A stretch of 64,000 nt of DNA from positions 1-64,000 of the forward strand of contig JAFYXL010000016.1 in assembly GCA_017546165.1 (NCBI GenBank), in the 5' to 3' direction. A program made the translations under genes and the position numbers. The stretch is from Clostridia bacterium (lineage in GTDB: Bacteria > Bacillota > Clostridia > Monoglobales > Monoglobaceae). Position 1 is the first letter of the stretch. The number at the start of each line of letters is the position of its first letter. Below are positions 24,538-32,252 of the stretch, in pieces. The notes under the pieces were generated by a model, which did no database searches, was not told where the DNA came from, and worked only from the letters and a program-made list of their open reading frames with translations.

Positions 24538-25567
24538 TCTTTTGGAAAAATGTGACGGGATACTTTTGACTTCGCCACACAATATGCGGTATTTTAGCGG
24601 ATTTTCAGGCGGAGAAGGTGCTGTTTGGATATCGAAGTCAACTAAGAAGGTGTTTACGGATTCCCGTTACTCTGAACAAGCCCAAAATGAGTCAAAAAAT
24701 TTTGAGGTAAATGAAACCAATAATTGGCTTGACGAAGTTTGTGAAGTCGCAGAATCTGAAACGGCAGAGACTATAATTTTTGAAGATAATGATTTAAGTT
24801 CCGGGAGCTACCTGATGCTTTCGGAAAAACTTGGCAAGGTGGAACTTTGCGGTGGGTCTAAAGACTTAAATACACTTCGTATGGTTAAAACCGATGAAGA
24901 GATTGAAATTATGCAAAAGGCAGAAAGTATTGCTTGCCGTGCTTTTGAGAGGATAATTAACTTTATCCAGCCGGGAATCAGCGAAAAGGCTGTAGCGGCG
25001 GAACTTGAATATTATATCAGGCAGGAAGGTGGCGATGGTCCTGCTTTTGAAACTATTGCAATCTCAGGGGTAAGATGTAGCTTGCCACACGGGGTTCCAA
25101 CAGATAAAATCATTGAAAAAGGTGATTTTGTCACTATGGATTTTGGAGCTTTGGTAAAAGGATACTGCTCGGATATGACTCGCACTGTAATTGTTGGCAG
25201 AGCAACAGAGGAGCAGAAGAAAGTTTACAACACTGTCAAGGCGGCACAGCAAACAGGTCTTGAATTTATTCGTGCCGGAATTCTGGGAAAGGAAGCGGAT
25301 TGTGCGGTAAGAACTGTAATTGAACAGGCTGGTTACGGAGAATATTTCAGACATTCTTTAGGCCACGGTGTAGGACTTCTCATTCACGAACTCCCCAATC
25401 TTTCTCCCAAATCAGATATAGTTCTGCTTGACAATATGATTGTAACCTGTGAACCTGGCATTTACATTCCAGGCTTTGGTGGTGTACGTATCGAAGATAT
25501 GGTTTGCGTTAAGAATGATGGGGCTCTTAATCTTACATCTTCTTCAAAGGAATTGATTGAGCTTTAA
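24518..25567 (+). CDS. Xaa-Pro peptidase (M24 family, aminopeptidase P-like)
   Basis: 349 residues. An N-terminal creatinase-like domain (about 1-120, with SPHNMRYFSGFSGGEG) is followed by the pita-bread M24 metallopeptidase domain: VTMDFGALVKGYCSDMTRT supplies two Asp, HSLGHGVGLLIHE the His, TCEPGIYIPG and GVRIEDM the two Glu that bind two metal ions. It removes N-terminal residues before proline. Start ATG 24518 is set by AGGAGG 7 nt upstream; it overlaps nfo by 20 nt, so translation is probably coupled. Often found before efp, as here. Confidence 0.92.
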   Translation: MHTKLSNLLEKCDGILLTSPHNMRYFSGFSGGEGAVWISKSTKKVFTDSRYSEQAQNESKNFEVNETNNWLDEVCEVAESETAETIIFEDNDLSSGSYLMLSEKLGKVELCGGSKDLNTLRMVKTDEEIEIMQKAESIACRAFERIINFIQPGISEKAVAAELEYYIRQEGGDGPAFETIAISGVRCSLPHGVPTDKIIEKGDFVTMDFGALVKGYCSDMTRTVIVGRATEEQKKVYNTVKAAQQTGLEFIRAGILGKEADCAVRTVIEQAGYGEYFRHSLGHGVGLLIHELPNLSPKSDIVLLDNMIVTCEPGIYIPGFGGVRIEDMVCVKNDGALNLTSSSKELIEL

Positions 25568-25683
25568 TAGTGAAAAAAGCAGTAAAAATCATTAAATTTT
25601 GGGTTTTTATAAAATTTTTCTTGATTTTTTAATGATAGTATTATACAATATACAAAGAAATAAAAATTATGGAGGGAATACCA

Positions 25684-26238
25684 ATGATATCTGCGGGTGA
25701 TTTCAGAAATGGCATTACTTTTGAATTTGAAGGCAATGTTTATCAGGTTGTAGAATTTCAGCACGTAAAGCCGGGTAAGGGCGCAGCTTTTGTAAGAACA
25801 AAGATGAAGAATGTTGTTACAGGCGGCGTTGTTGAAAGAAGCTTTAATCCAACAGAAAAGGTTGAAAAAGCACATATTGAAAGAAAGGATATGGAGTATA
25901 TATACGAAGACGGTGGTCTTTACTACTTTATGGATCAGGACTACGAGCAGATTCCTCTCAGTGCAGACCAGTTGGGTGATGCACTTAAGTTTGTAAAAGA
26001 AAATATGACCGTTACTATTCTTTCATACAAGGGCAATGTTTTTGCTGTTGAACCACCAACATTTGTTGAACTTGAGGTTATTGCAACAGAACCGGGTGTT
26101 AAGGGTAACACTGCAACAAACGTTACAAAACCTGCAACAGTTGAGACAGGTGCAATTGTTACTGTACCTATGTTTATCAACGAGGGCGACAAAATTAAGA
26201 TTGATACAAGAACATCAGAGTATCTTTCAAGAGTTTAA
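25684..26238 (+). CDS. efp: Elongation factor P
   Basis: 184 residues, three beta-barrel domains. Domain I tip reads [16 protein letters not shown], with Lys at the site that carries the beta-lysine, rhamnose or 5-aminopentanol modification in other bacteria. The C-terminal signature ([22 protein letters not shown]) is present. EF-P relieves ribosome stalling at polyproline. ATG 25684 has GGAGGG 7 nt upstream. It follows the Xaa-Pro peptidase by 116 nt, the usual neighbour, and has a terminator after it. Confidence 0.97.
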   Translation: MISAGDFRNGITFEFEGNVYQVVEFQHVKPGKGAAFVRTKMKNVVTGGVVERSFNPTEKVEKAHIERKDMEYIYEDGGLYYFMDQDYEQIPLSADQLGDALKFVKENMTVTILSYKGNVFAVEPPTFVELEVIATEPGVKGNTATNVTKPATVETGAIVTVPMFINEGDKIKIDTRTSEYLSRV

Positions 26239-26245
26239 TAAAACA

Positions 26246-26280
26246 ATCCTGTCAAAGAACTTTGGCAGGATTATTTTTCC
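26246..26280 (+). terminator. Terminator after efp
   Basis: Stem AATCCTG-t-CAAAG / CTTTG-g-CAGGATT followed by ATTTTT. Confidence 0.85.
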
Positions 26281-26290
26281 TTAAATTCCC

Positions 26291-26319
26291 TTTACTATTT
26301 TTAAAATATGTGGTAAAAT
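26291..26319 (+). promoter_or_regulatory. Probable promoter of the CD1247-like gene
   Basis: TTTACT 26291-26296, 17-bp spacer, TAAAAT 26314-26319. Confidence 0.5.
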
Positions 26320-26360
26320 AAGAAAGTAATAAAACCAAAGAATGATGGAGGGTTTAAATT

Positions 26361-26771
26361 ATGTCAGAATTTACAAATCGTGCAGCTTACCTTAAAGGCC
26401 TTGCTGATGGAATGAAGCTGGATACAGAGAAGAACGAAGGAAAACTTCTTAGTGAGATAATCGATTTCCTTTGTGATATTTCTGCTGAAATTGAGGCAAT
26501 TGACGATGAGCAAGGCTTCATAGCAGACCAGCTTGATGAACTTGAAGAAGAGGTTGAACTTATCGGTGATGAAGTCTTTGAAGACTATGACGATGAGGAC
26601 TATGATGATGAGTTCCAAATCACCTGCGAAGCTTGTGGCGAAGATATAATCGTTACAACTGAGGATTTGATGGATGGTGAAATCCTGTGTCCTACCTGCG
26701 GTGAAACAATTGAATTCGATTTTGATTGTGATTGCGACTGCGAAGACTGCGATTGCGAGGATTGTGAATAA
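26361..26771 (+). CDS. CD1247 N-terminal-domain protein with zinc-ribbon and Cys/Asp tail
   Basis: 136 residues, acidic. The N-terminal ~55 residues (RAAYLKGLADGMKLDTEKNEGKLLSEIIDFL) match the clostridial CD1247-type domain. A very acidic hinge (DYDDEDYDDEF) leads to a zinc-ribbon-like CEACG...CPTCG pair, and the last 15 residues alternate Cys with Asp/Glu (DCDCDCEDCDCEDCE). Function is unknown; four ribbon cysteines plus six in the tail suggest metal binding. GGAGGG precedes the ATG. Own promoter and terminator. Confidence 0.75.
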   Translation: MSEFTNRAAYLKGLADGMKLDTEKNEGKLLSEIIDFLCDISAEIEAIDDEQGFIADQLDELEEEVELIGDEVFEDYDDEDYDDEFQITCEACGEDIIVTTEDLMDGEILCPTCGETIEFDFDCDCDCEDCDCEDCE

Positions 26772-26779
26772 TAATATTT

Positions 26780-26809
26780 TAAAAGCAGGCCGAAAGACCT
26801 GCTTTTTTA
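26780..26809 (+). terminator. Intrinsic terminator
   Basis: Stem AAAAGCAGG / CCTGCTTTT with a short loop and T tract. Confidence 0.9.
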
Positions 26810-26830
26810 TGTGAACCTTCTTTGTGCAAA

Positions 26831-26992
26831 ATGAGTAATATTATTATGGCAATATTTTCAGGTTTTATGGTGTTTATTTCGGTTGATGAATTGTTACCAT
26901 CGGCAAGGGAATATAGCCAAAGCCACCTGGCGGTTTACGGACTTATAAGAGAGATGATTGTTATGGCGTTGAGTTTTATAGGATTTATGTAA
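26831..26992 (+). pseudogene. C-terminal remnant of a ZIP-family metal transporter
   Basis: An ORF of only 53 codons from ATG 26831 reads as the last two membrane helices of a ZIP (ZupT-like) zinc/iron permease: FSGFMVFISVDELLP, SAREYSQSHLAVYGL, then REMIVMALSFIGF. A complete ZIP protein has about 260 residues and eight helices, and the sequence just upstream is the terminator of the previous gene, so the rest was deleted. No ribosome binding site is visible. Confidence 0.65.
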
Positions 26993-27000
26993 AAAAAGTG

Positions 27001-27029
27001 TTGATTTTTCCACACAGGAATGGTAAAAT
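27001..27029 (+). promoter_or_regulatory. Rubrerythrin promoter
   Basis: TTGATT 27001-27006, 17-bp spacer, TAAAAT 27024-27029. No convincing PerR box is seen here. Confidence 0.6.
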
Positions 27030-27055
27030 ATTCTTACAGAAAGGTGGTAATGAAT

Positions 27056-27595
27056 ATGGCAAATATCAAAGGAACAAAAACGGAAGCCAATTTGTTGGCA
27101 GCATTTGCAGGTGAATCACAGGCAAGAAATAAATATACTTACTATGCTTCAAAAGCAAGAAAAGATGGATATGTTCAGATAGCTGATTTATTTGAAGAAA
27201 CAGCAAATCAGGAAAAAGAACATGCAAAAATCTGGTTCAAACTGCTCCACGATGGTATAGGTGCAACACTTGACAACCTCAAGGATGCAGCTGAAGGCGA
27301 AAACTACGAATGGACAAATATGTATCCTGAATTTGCAAAGGTTGCAAAGGAAGAAGGGTTTGACGAAATCGCAAAGCTTTTCGAGATGGTATCTGCAATT
27401 GAGAAGGCTCACGAAGACAGATACAAAAAACTCCTTTCTAACATTGAGGAGGGAACAGTATTCTCTAAAGACGGCGATGTTATCTGGCAGTGTTTCAACT
27501 GTGGACATTTGGTAATCGGCAAAAAAGCACCGGAAGTATGTCCGGTATGCGCTCATCCGCAAAGCTATTTCAGAGTAAAGGCTGAAAATTATTAA
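27056..27595 (+). CDS. rbr: Rubrerythrin
   Basis: 179 residues. The N-terminal ferritin-like four-helix bundle holds the diiron ligands ([35 protein letters not shown]) and the C-terminal ~35 residues form a rubredoxin domain ([24 protein letters not shown]). It reduces hydrogen peroxide using electrons passed through rubredoxin, a main peroxide defence of anaerobes. ATG 27056 is chosen with AAGGTGG 8 nt upstream; 27020 and 27050 are less well placed. Monocistronic, with promoter and terminator. Confidence 0.95.
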   Translation: MANIKGTKTEANLLAAFAGESQARNKYTYYASKARKDGYVQIADLFEETANQEKEHAKIWFKLLHDGIGATLDNLKDAAEGENYEWTNMYPEFAKVAKEEGFDEIAKLFEMVSAIEKAHEDRYKKLLSNIEEGTVFSKDGDVIWQCFNCGHLVIGKKAPEVCPVCAHPQSYFRVKAENY

Positions 27596-27597
27596 AT

Positions 27598-27626
27598 AAA
27601 AAGGGTGATTCTTCACCCTTTTTATT
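27598..27626 (+). terminator. Terminator after rubrerythrin
   Basis: Perfect stem AAAAAGGGTG / CACCCTTTTT with a short loop. Confidence 0.9.
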
Positions 27627-27680
27627 TATCTTTAAGAATAAAATGTTTGCAAAAAAATTTATAAAAAGTTAAAAAAACTA

Positions 27681-27730
27681 TTGACAATCAAAAAATATTT
27701 GTTATAATAATAGTAACGATTATCATTATT
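27681..27730 (+). promoter_or_regulatory. perR promoter with Fur/PerR-type box
   Basis: TTGACA 27681-27686, 16-bp spacer, TATAAT 27703-27708. Directly after it, 27712-27730 read on the minus strand as AATAATGATAATCGTTACT matches the classical Fur-box consensus at 15 of 19 positions. It contains a 7-1-7 dyad TAACGAT-t-ATCATTA with one mismatch. Its place over the start site fits autorepression by the PerR encoded next. Confidence 0.7.
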
Positions 27731-27760
27731 GTTTTAGAAAATAATAAATGAGGTTTTACT

Positions 27761-28144
27761 ATGAATACATCAAAACACAGCAGACAAAGAGATGCCATCC
27801 TTGAGGCTCTCAGGGATACCAAAGCTCATCCCACTGCCGATTGGGTTTATGAAGAAGTTCGTAAGTCTATACCAAACATCAGCTTAGGTACTGTTTATCG
27901 AAATCTTGCTAAACTTTCGGATGACAATGTGATTGTCAAGCTTGGCCTTGGCACAGGGGTTGAACATTTTGATGGTAATCCCGAACCGCACTATCACGTG
28001 ATGTGTACTGAATGTGGGGCTATTGACGATATTGAGGCACAGCCTCTTAATGAATTAAATGATTGGGCCTCAAAATTATTTAAAGGTGAAATCTATAAAC
28101 ATTCTGCCATATTCTTTGGCAAATGCGAAAAATGTAAAAAATAA
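27761..28144 (+). CDS. perR: Fur-family peroxide-responsive repressor PerR
   Basis: 127 residues. An N-terminal winged helix (RQRDAILEALRDTKAHPTADWVYEEVRKSIPNISLGTVYRNL) precedes a regulatory domain with the metal-sensing HFDGNPEPHYHVMC region and two CxxC zinc pairs (CTECG, CEKCKK). In PerR the sensing histidines are oxidised by peroxide, releasing DNA. I favour PerR over Fur because of the neighbours (reverse rubrerythrin, rubrerythrin). TGAGG is 7 nt before the ATG. It leads a three-gene operon. Confidence 0.88.
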   Translation: MNTSKHSRQRDAILEALRDTKAHPTADWVYEEVRKSIPNISLGTVYRNLAKLSDDNVIVKLGLGTGVEHFDGNPEPHYHVMCTECGAIDDIEAQPLNELNDWASKLFKGEIYKHSAIFFGKCEKCKK

Positions 28145-28167
28145 AAAAGTTTTAGGAGGAAAAAATT

Positions 28168-28710
28168 ATGAAAAAATTTGTATGTCAGGTTTGCGGCTAT
28201 GTTCACGAGGGAGATCAGGCTCCTGAAAAATGCCCACAGTGTGGTGTTCCTGCTGAAAAATTCAGCGAGCAGGCAGGCGAAAAGACTTGGGCTGCAGAAC
28301 ACGTTGTAGGTGTTGCAAAGGGTGTTTCAGAGGATATCATTATGGATCTCAGAGCAAACTTTGAAGGCGAATGCTGCGAGGTTGGTATGTATCTTGCGAT
28401 GGCAAGAGTTGCACATCGTGAAGGTTATCCGGAGATTGGTCTTTACTGGGAGAAAGCAGCTTATGAAGAAGCTGAGCACGCTGCAAAATTTGCAGAACTT
28501 TTGGGTGAAGTTGTTACAGATTCAACAAAGAAAAACCTTGAGATGAGAGTTGATGCAGAAAACGGTGCTACAGCAGGTAAGTTTGACCTTGCAAAGAGAG
28601 CAAAAGCTCAGAACTTAGATGCAATTCACGATACAGTTCACGAAATGGCAAGAGACGAAGCTCGTCACGGAAAGGCTTTTGAAGGCCTCTTGAAGAGATA
28701 TTTCGGTTAA
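28168..28710 (+). CDS. revRbr: Reverse rubrerythrin
   Basis: 180 residues with the domain order reversed compared with ordinary rubrerythrin: an N-terminal rubredoxin ([24 protein letters not shown], about 1-35), then a diiron four-helix bundle ([50 protein letters not shown]). In Clostridium acetobutylicum this type gives NADH-linked oxygen and peroxide reduction and is PerR-repressed (established knowledge). AGGAGG precedes the ATG. It lies 23 nt after perR. Confidence 0.94.
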   Translation: MKKFVCQVCGYVHEGDQAPEKCPQCGVPAEKFSEQAGEKTWAAEHVVGVAKGVSEDIIMDLRANFEGECCEVGMYLAMARVAHREGYPEIGLYWEKAAYEEAEHAAKFAELLGEVVTDSTKKNLEMRVDAENGATAGKFDLAKRAKAQNLDAIHDTVHEMARDEARHGKAFEGLLKRYFG

Positions 28711-28727
28711 TGTTGGAGGCGATTAAT

Positions 28728-28931
28728 ATGGATATGCATGAAAACTATATGGTTTGCAATTGCAAGCAAGTGAGTTACACTGACATAGCGGATGCTCTTG
28801 ATACAAATCAAAACTTTAAAGATGTACTTGATGCTTTTGAAAGTGTTAAGGAAGTAACACATTGCTCAACAGGTTGTGGTGGTTGTCACGACAAAGTTTT
28901 GGGAGTTATCTCGGATATTATGATGAAATAA
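28728..28931 (+). CDS. BFD-like [2Fe-2S]-binding protein
   Basis: 67 residues. The four cluster ligands of the bacterioferritin-associated-ferredoxin fold are visible as VCNCKQVSYTDI and HCSTGCGGCHDKV. Small proteins of this type carry electrons or deliver Fe-S clusters. ATG 28728 is chosen because GGAGGCG lies 7 nt upstream; the in-frame TTG/ATG at 28710 overlaps the reverse-rubrerythrin stop. As third gene of the perR operon it may serve as an electron carrier to the rubrerythrins; that role is inferred. Confidence 0.85.
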   Translation: MDMHENYMVCNCKQVSYTDIADALDTNQNFKDVLDAFESVKEVTHCSTGCGGCHDKVLGVISDIMMK

Positions 28932-28935
28932 AAAG

Positions 28936-28970
28936 GAATAGAGCGGAGTGAAAACTCCGCTCTATTTGTC
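28936..28970 (+). terminator. Terminator of the perR operon
   Basis: Perfect 12-bp stem AATAGAGCGGAG / CTCCGCTCTATT followed by T-rich sequence. Confidence 0.9.
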
Positions 28971-29040
28971 TTTTTATTTGTTCGTCAAAACCGCTATTTT
29001 TAAGAATGTTTTTTAGTGTTTATTACTAACGCGCTTTTTG

Positions 29041-29069
29041 TTGACTTTATATTGAAATTGTGATAAAAT
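29041..29069 (+). promoter_or_regulatory. Promoter of the cohesin-like gene
   Basis: TTGACT 29041-29046, 17-bp spacer, TAAAAT 29064-29069. Confidence 0.65.
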
Positions 29070-29117
29070 TATTTATAATTAGTTTAAGTGTGCTCAGGCG
29101 CAGAAAGGAAGACTGAA

Positions 29118-30290
29118 ATGAAGAGAAAGTTATTATTGATGTTAACTGTAGCAATGTTGACTATGACTTTAGTTTTTAATACATTTGTGTTTGCCGCAGA
29201 TGCTTCCGGAAATATCACAATTGGAAAAATCAGTATATCTGAAAATGCTGAAAATCCAGATAAGTATTTTGATGTAACTGTTCCATATACTGCAACAGGT
29301 GTTGAAAGATTGACCATCTCGGTTGCTGCTAAAGATGTTTCAGGAACTTTGTCAAGCAGTGAAAATGCAGTTGTCTATATTGATGAGATTGAAAATACTG
29401 CCGGCAGCGGTACACTTGCTTTCAAGATGAATCGCAGCAGGGTTGAGAGTGCAGTAGCGGCTGCAACAGGAAACAGTTCTTCACTTACAGGGGCGTTGCT
29501 GTATTTCCGCCTTGGTGGTACAGGTGTTGCCAGTTCGGTTTCTGCAACTTCAGTAGTAGCATATGAAAAAATCAACTTATCTTTGTCATATAAGATAACA
29601 AATAAAGCCGGCACGGTAAAAGAAAAGGCTGAACCCGGGGATGTTGTGGCAGTAACATTGAATGTTTCTGAAAATACAGCTTTTGCCGGCGGAACTTTTG
29701 AAATTATTTATGATGATGATATGCTTGCATACAGCAGTACAGTGTTTGATTCTTCTGTTACAGGATTGAATCCTTCAAGCGAGAACGGAGTTGTAACTTG
29801 CAAATTCTCAAGCTCTTCTGTAATCAAGGCAACGGCTGTGGCTACATTGAAGTTTGAAGTTAAGCAAGAGGCAGAGGCCGGTTCTGTTGGGTTCAAATTA
29901 ACAGCATCCAAGGTTGAGATTATTGATGGCGGAGATGTTGTTGAAGTTACAGATTACACAAACAGCAACAGCACAACACCGCTGGAAGTGGTTATAAAAG
30001 CATTTACCACTGTTACCACATATACAGGCGGAACCAACACTTCAGGAAACTTCACTGTAACAATAAAAGATTGGCCAAGTGATATTGAAACAAGTGGCAC
30101 ACTTTATATAGGATGTTATGCTGCAAATGGCAAACTTTTGGCTTGCGGAAGCAAACAGGTGACTAAATCAACAATGGAAAGTTTTTCTGTGACAACTGAG
30201 GCGCCGGGAGATGCTGCTTATTTCAAAGTGTACATTTGGGGTAGCAACAACAAACCTTTGAAAACATATGTGGAGAAAAAGAATTTCTAA
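29118..30290 (+). CDS. Secreted protein with cohesin-like domain
   Basis: 390 residues. A Sec signal peptide opens the protein (MKRKLLLMLTVAMLTMTLVFN, cleavage near VFAA-DA). Two beta-rich regions follow: residues about 25-145, not recognised, and about 150-295, which looks like a cohesin or carbohydrate-binding-module fold (PGDVVAVTLNVSENTAFAGG, EIIYDDDMLAYSS, ATLKFEVKQEAEAGS). A C-terminal beta domain ends the chain with few Cys. There is no anchor motif. ATG 29118 has AGGAAG upstream. The SLH protein next suggests a cell-surface assembly, but dockerin partners are not seen here. Confidence 0.65.
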   Translation: MKRKLLLMLTVAMLTMTLVFNTFVFAADASGNITIGKISISENAENPDKYFDVTVPYTATGVERLTISVAAKDVSGTLSSSENAVVYIDEIENTAGSGTLAFKMNRSRVESAVAAATGNSSSLTGALLYFRLGGTGVASSVSATSVVAYEKINLSLSYKITNKAGTVKEKAEPGDVVAVTLNVSENTAFAGGTFEIIYDDDMLAYSSTVFDSSVTGLNPSSENGVVTCKFSSSSVIKATAVATLKFEVKQEAEAGSVGFKLTASKVEIIDGGDVVEVTDYTNSNSTTPLEVVIKAFTTVTTYTGGTNTSGNFTVTIKDWPSDIETSGTLYIGCYAANGKLLACGSKQVTKSTMESFSVTTEAPGDAAYFKVYIWGSNNKPLKTYVEKKNF

Positions 30291-30317
30291 CTGAATATTT
30301 TAGGTAGGTGTTAATAC

Positions 30318-31019
30318 TTGAAAAAGTATATTATTGCTATATTGATTATTGTTATGGCAATCTCTACACTTGTATTTAATGAGGACTCGATAGCTTATGC
30401 TATCGAGCCTTCTGCAAGTAATGAGATTGAATTTACAGATGAAACCTTGCCTGTTGATAAGGTTGGTGTTGAAGGCTCTGTAGATTTTGTTGATATAAGT
30501 CCTGATGATTGGTTTTACCAAAGTGTAATGTTTGTTAAAGACGAGGGACTTATGGGCGGTGTTAGTGGTGATGAGTTTGCCCCTCAGGAATCCGTTACCA
30601 GAGCAATGCTGGTTGTTGTTCTCCATAGGCTTGAGGGCGAGCCAAAATCGGAGAGTAGCAAGTTTGTAGATATTGAGGATGGCCAGTGGTGCTCAGATGG
30701 AATCTCGTGGGCGGCAAATGCAGGGATAGTGAATGGGGTAGGTGAAGGTATGTTTGAACCGGATGCACCTATTACTCGTGAGCAGATTGCCACAATTATC
30801 TACAAGTATTCAGCTCAAAAAGGCAAAATAGATGCACAGTCTATCGGCATCATTGCACCGGATAAGGATAAAATATCCGATTGGGCTCTAGAAGGTATGA
30901 GCTGGGCTGTTGGACAAGGACTCATAAATGGCAAAGACGGCGGTGTACTTGACCCGGGTGGAGAGGCGACCCGTGCTGAAATTGCAACCATACTTATGAG
31001 ATTTATCCAAAATTCATAA
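30318..31019 (+). CDS. S-layer homology (SLH) domain protein
   Basis: 233 residues. TTG 30318 is taken as the start: AGGTG lies about 8 nt upstream and it gives a proper signal peptide (KKYIIAILIIVMAISTLVF, cleavage near AYA). The mature chain is three SLH repeats: FVDISPDDWFYQSVMFVKDEG, FVDIEDGQWCSDGISWAANAG, and ISDWALEGMSWAVGQGLING, each ending in a TRAE/TREQ motif. SLH domains bind pyruvylated secondary cell-wall polymer. There is little besides SLH, so it may be an anchoring module or adaptor. It lies 27 nt after the cohesin-like gene. Confidence 0.85.
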   Translation: MKKYIIAILIIVMAISTLVFNEDSIAYAIEPSASNEIEFTDETLPVDKVGVEGSVDFVDISPDDWFYQSVMFVKDEGLMGGVSGDEFAPQESVTRAMLVVVLHRLEGEPKSESSKFVDIEDGQWCSDGISWAANAGIVNGVGEGMFEPDAPITREQIATIIYKYSAQKGKIDAQSIGIIAPDKDKISDWALEGMSWAVGQGLINGKDGGVLDPGGEATRAEIATILMRFIQNS

Positions 31020-31025
31020 ACACTT

Positions 31026-31066
31026 CATAATATCCATTCTCAGAGGGTGGATATTATATTTTTTTG
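31026..31066 (+). terminator. Terminator after the SLH gene
   Basis: Stem ATAATATCCA / TGGATATTAT with an ~11-nt loop followed by ATTTTTTT. Confidence 0.85.
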
Positions 31067-31072
31067 AACATA

Positions 31073-31101
31073 TTGAAAAAATAAAAAATGTGTGTTATTA
31101 T
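31073..31101 (+). promoter_or_regulatory. Promoter of the DAHP synthase gene
   Basis: TTGAAA 31073-31078, 17-bp spacer, TATTAT 31096-31101. Confidence 0.6.
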
Positions 31102-31148
31102 TTTAAGAGTACGAAAAGACGTTAAGCAAGAGGAGTTAATGACGTAAA

Positions 31149-32177
31149 ATGAATATGATTTTTGAAAGAAAGTTGCCTATACCTAAAGAGGTGAAGGAAC
31201 AATACCCATTGTCACCGGAACTTTCCCGAATAGTAACCGACAGGGCAACTGAAATAAAAAAAATTTTTGAAGGTAAGTCACAAAAGCTTGCTTTGATTAT
31301 AGGACCCTGTTCTGCAGATAATGAGGATAGTGTTATTGATTATATCACAAGGCTGAGGAAATTATCAGATAAGGTTGAGGACAAGATTTTTATAATTCCC
31401 AGAATTTATACCAACAAACCCAGGACGACAGGAGATGGATACAAGGGTATGCTTCATCAACCTGACCCAAATGAAAAGTCAGATATGTATAAAGGGATTG
31501 TTTCAATCAGAAATCTGCATATGAGGGCTTTGACAGAAACAGGTTTTTCTTGTGCTGATGAGATGCTGTATCCGGAAAACCACAGATATCTGAATGATAT
31601 TCTTGCATATGTGGCAGTTGGTGCCCGGTCGGTTGAAAATCAACAGCATCGTCTTACCGCCAGTGGCCTGGATGTTCCTGTGGGTATGAAAAATCCTACA
31701 AGTGGTGATGTGTCGGTTATGATGAACTCAATTACAGCAGCACAACACAAACATACTTTTATATACAGAGGGTGGGAGGTTCACTCACAGGGTAACCCCT
31801 GGACCCACGCAATATTAAGAGGATATGTAAACAAACACGGGCAGTCTTTGCCAAACTATCACTATGAGGACTTGCTTCACTTGTGTGAAACTTATACTGA
31901 CAGCGGACTGCAAAATCCGGGTGTTATTATTGATACCAATCACGCGAATTCCGGTAAGAAGTATCTCGAGCAAGTGCGTATTACAAAGGAAGTTTTACAT
32001 AGCTGTCGCCATAATACAGATATTAAAAAATTGGTAAAAGGTTTTATGATTGAAAGTTATATTGAGGACGGTGCGCAGAAAATTGGTGAGTGTATTTATG
32101 GTAAGTCAATAACCGATCCTTGTCTTGGTTGGGAAAAAACTGAACGACTCATTCTTGATATTGCGGATTTGATATAG
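31149..32177 (+). CDS. aroF: 3-deoxy-7-phosphoheptulonate (DAHP) synthase, type I AroG-like
   Basis: 342 residues; joins phosphoenolpyruvate and erythrose 4-phosphate, the first step to chorismate and aromatic amino acids. Family motifs: LALIIGPCSADNEDSV, IPRIYTNKPRTTGDGYKG, GARSVENQQHR, VGMKNPTSGDV, IIDTNHANSGK and EDGAQKIG. It is the AroF/G/H type without a chorismate-mutase fusion. The Shine-Dalgarno AGGAG is 13 nt from ATG 31149, and a two-codon ORF (ATG ACG TAA) lies between them. ATG 31155 is an alternative start. The gene is alone, apart from other aro genes. Confidence 0.93.
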   Translation: MNMIFERKLPIPKEVKEQYPLSPELSRIVTDRATEIKKIFEGKSQKLALIIGPCSADNEDSVIDYITRLRKLSDKVEDKIFIIPRIYTNKPRTTGDGYKGMLHQPDPNEKSDMYKGIVSIRNLHMRALTETGFSCADEMLYPENHRYLNDILAYVAVGARSVENQQHRLTASGLDVPVGMKNPTSGDVSVMMNSITAAQHKHTFIYRGWEVHSQGNPWTHAILRGYVNKHGQSLPNYHYEDLLHLCETYTDSGLQNPGVIIDTNHANSGKKYLEQVRITKEVLHSCRHNTDIKKLVKGFMIESYIEDGAQKIGECIYGKSITDPCLGWEKTERLILDIADLI

Positions 32178-32252
32178 AACGAGTAACAGGTTTTAAAAAT
32201 TTTCAAGATTTGTTGAAAAAATGTGGCTGTTTAGAATTAAGGAGGCAATATA

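Noticed and set aside
27020-27045. PerR box at the rubrerythrin promoter
   Set aside because: The sequence around TAAAATATTCTTACA matches the PerR palindrome poorly.
30386-30407. Terminator inside the SLH gene
   Set aside because: The 9-bp hairpin has no T tract and the reading frame continues through intact SLH repeats.
31101-31140. TRAP-like repeats in the aroF leader
   Set aside because: AAG/GAG triplets occur, but their spacing (2, 9, 8, 4, 2, 3) is irregular and no terminator follows.
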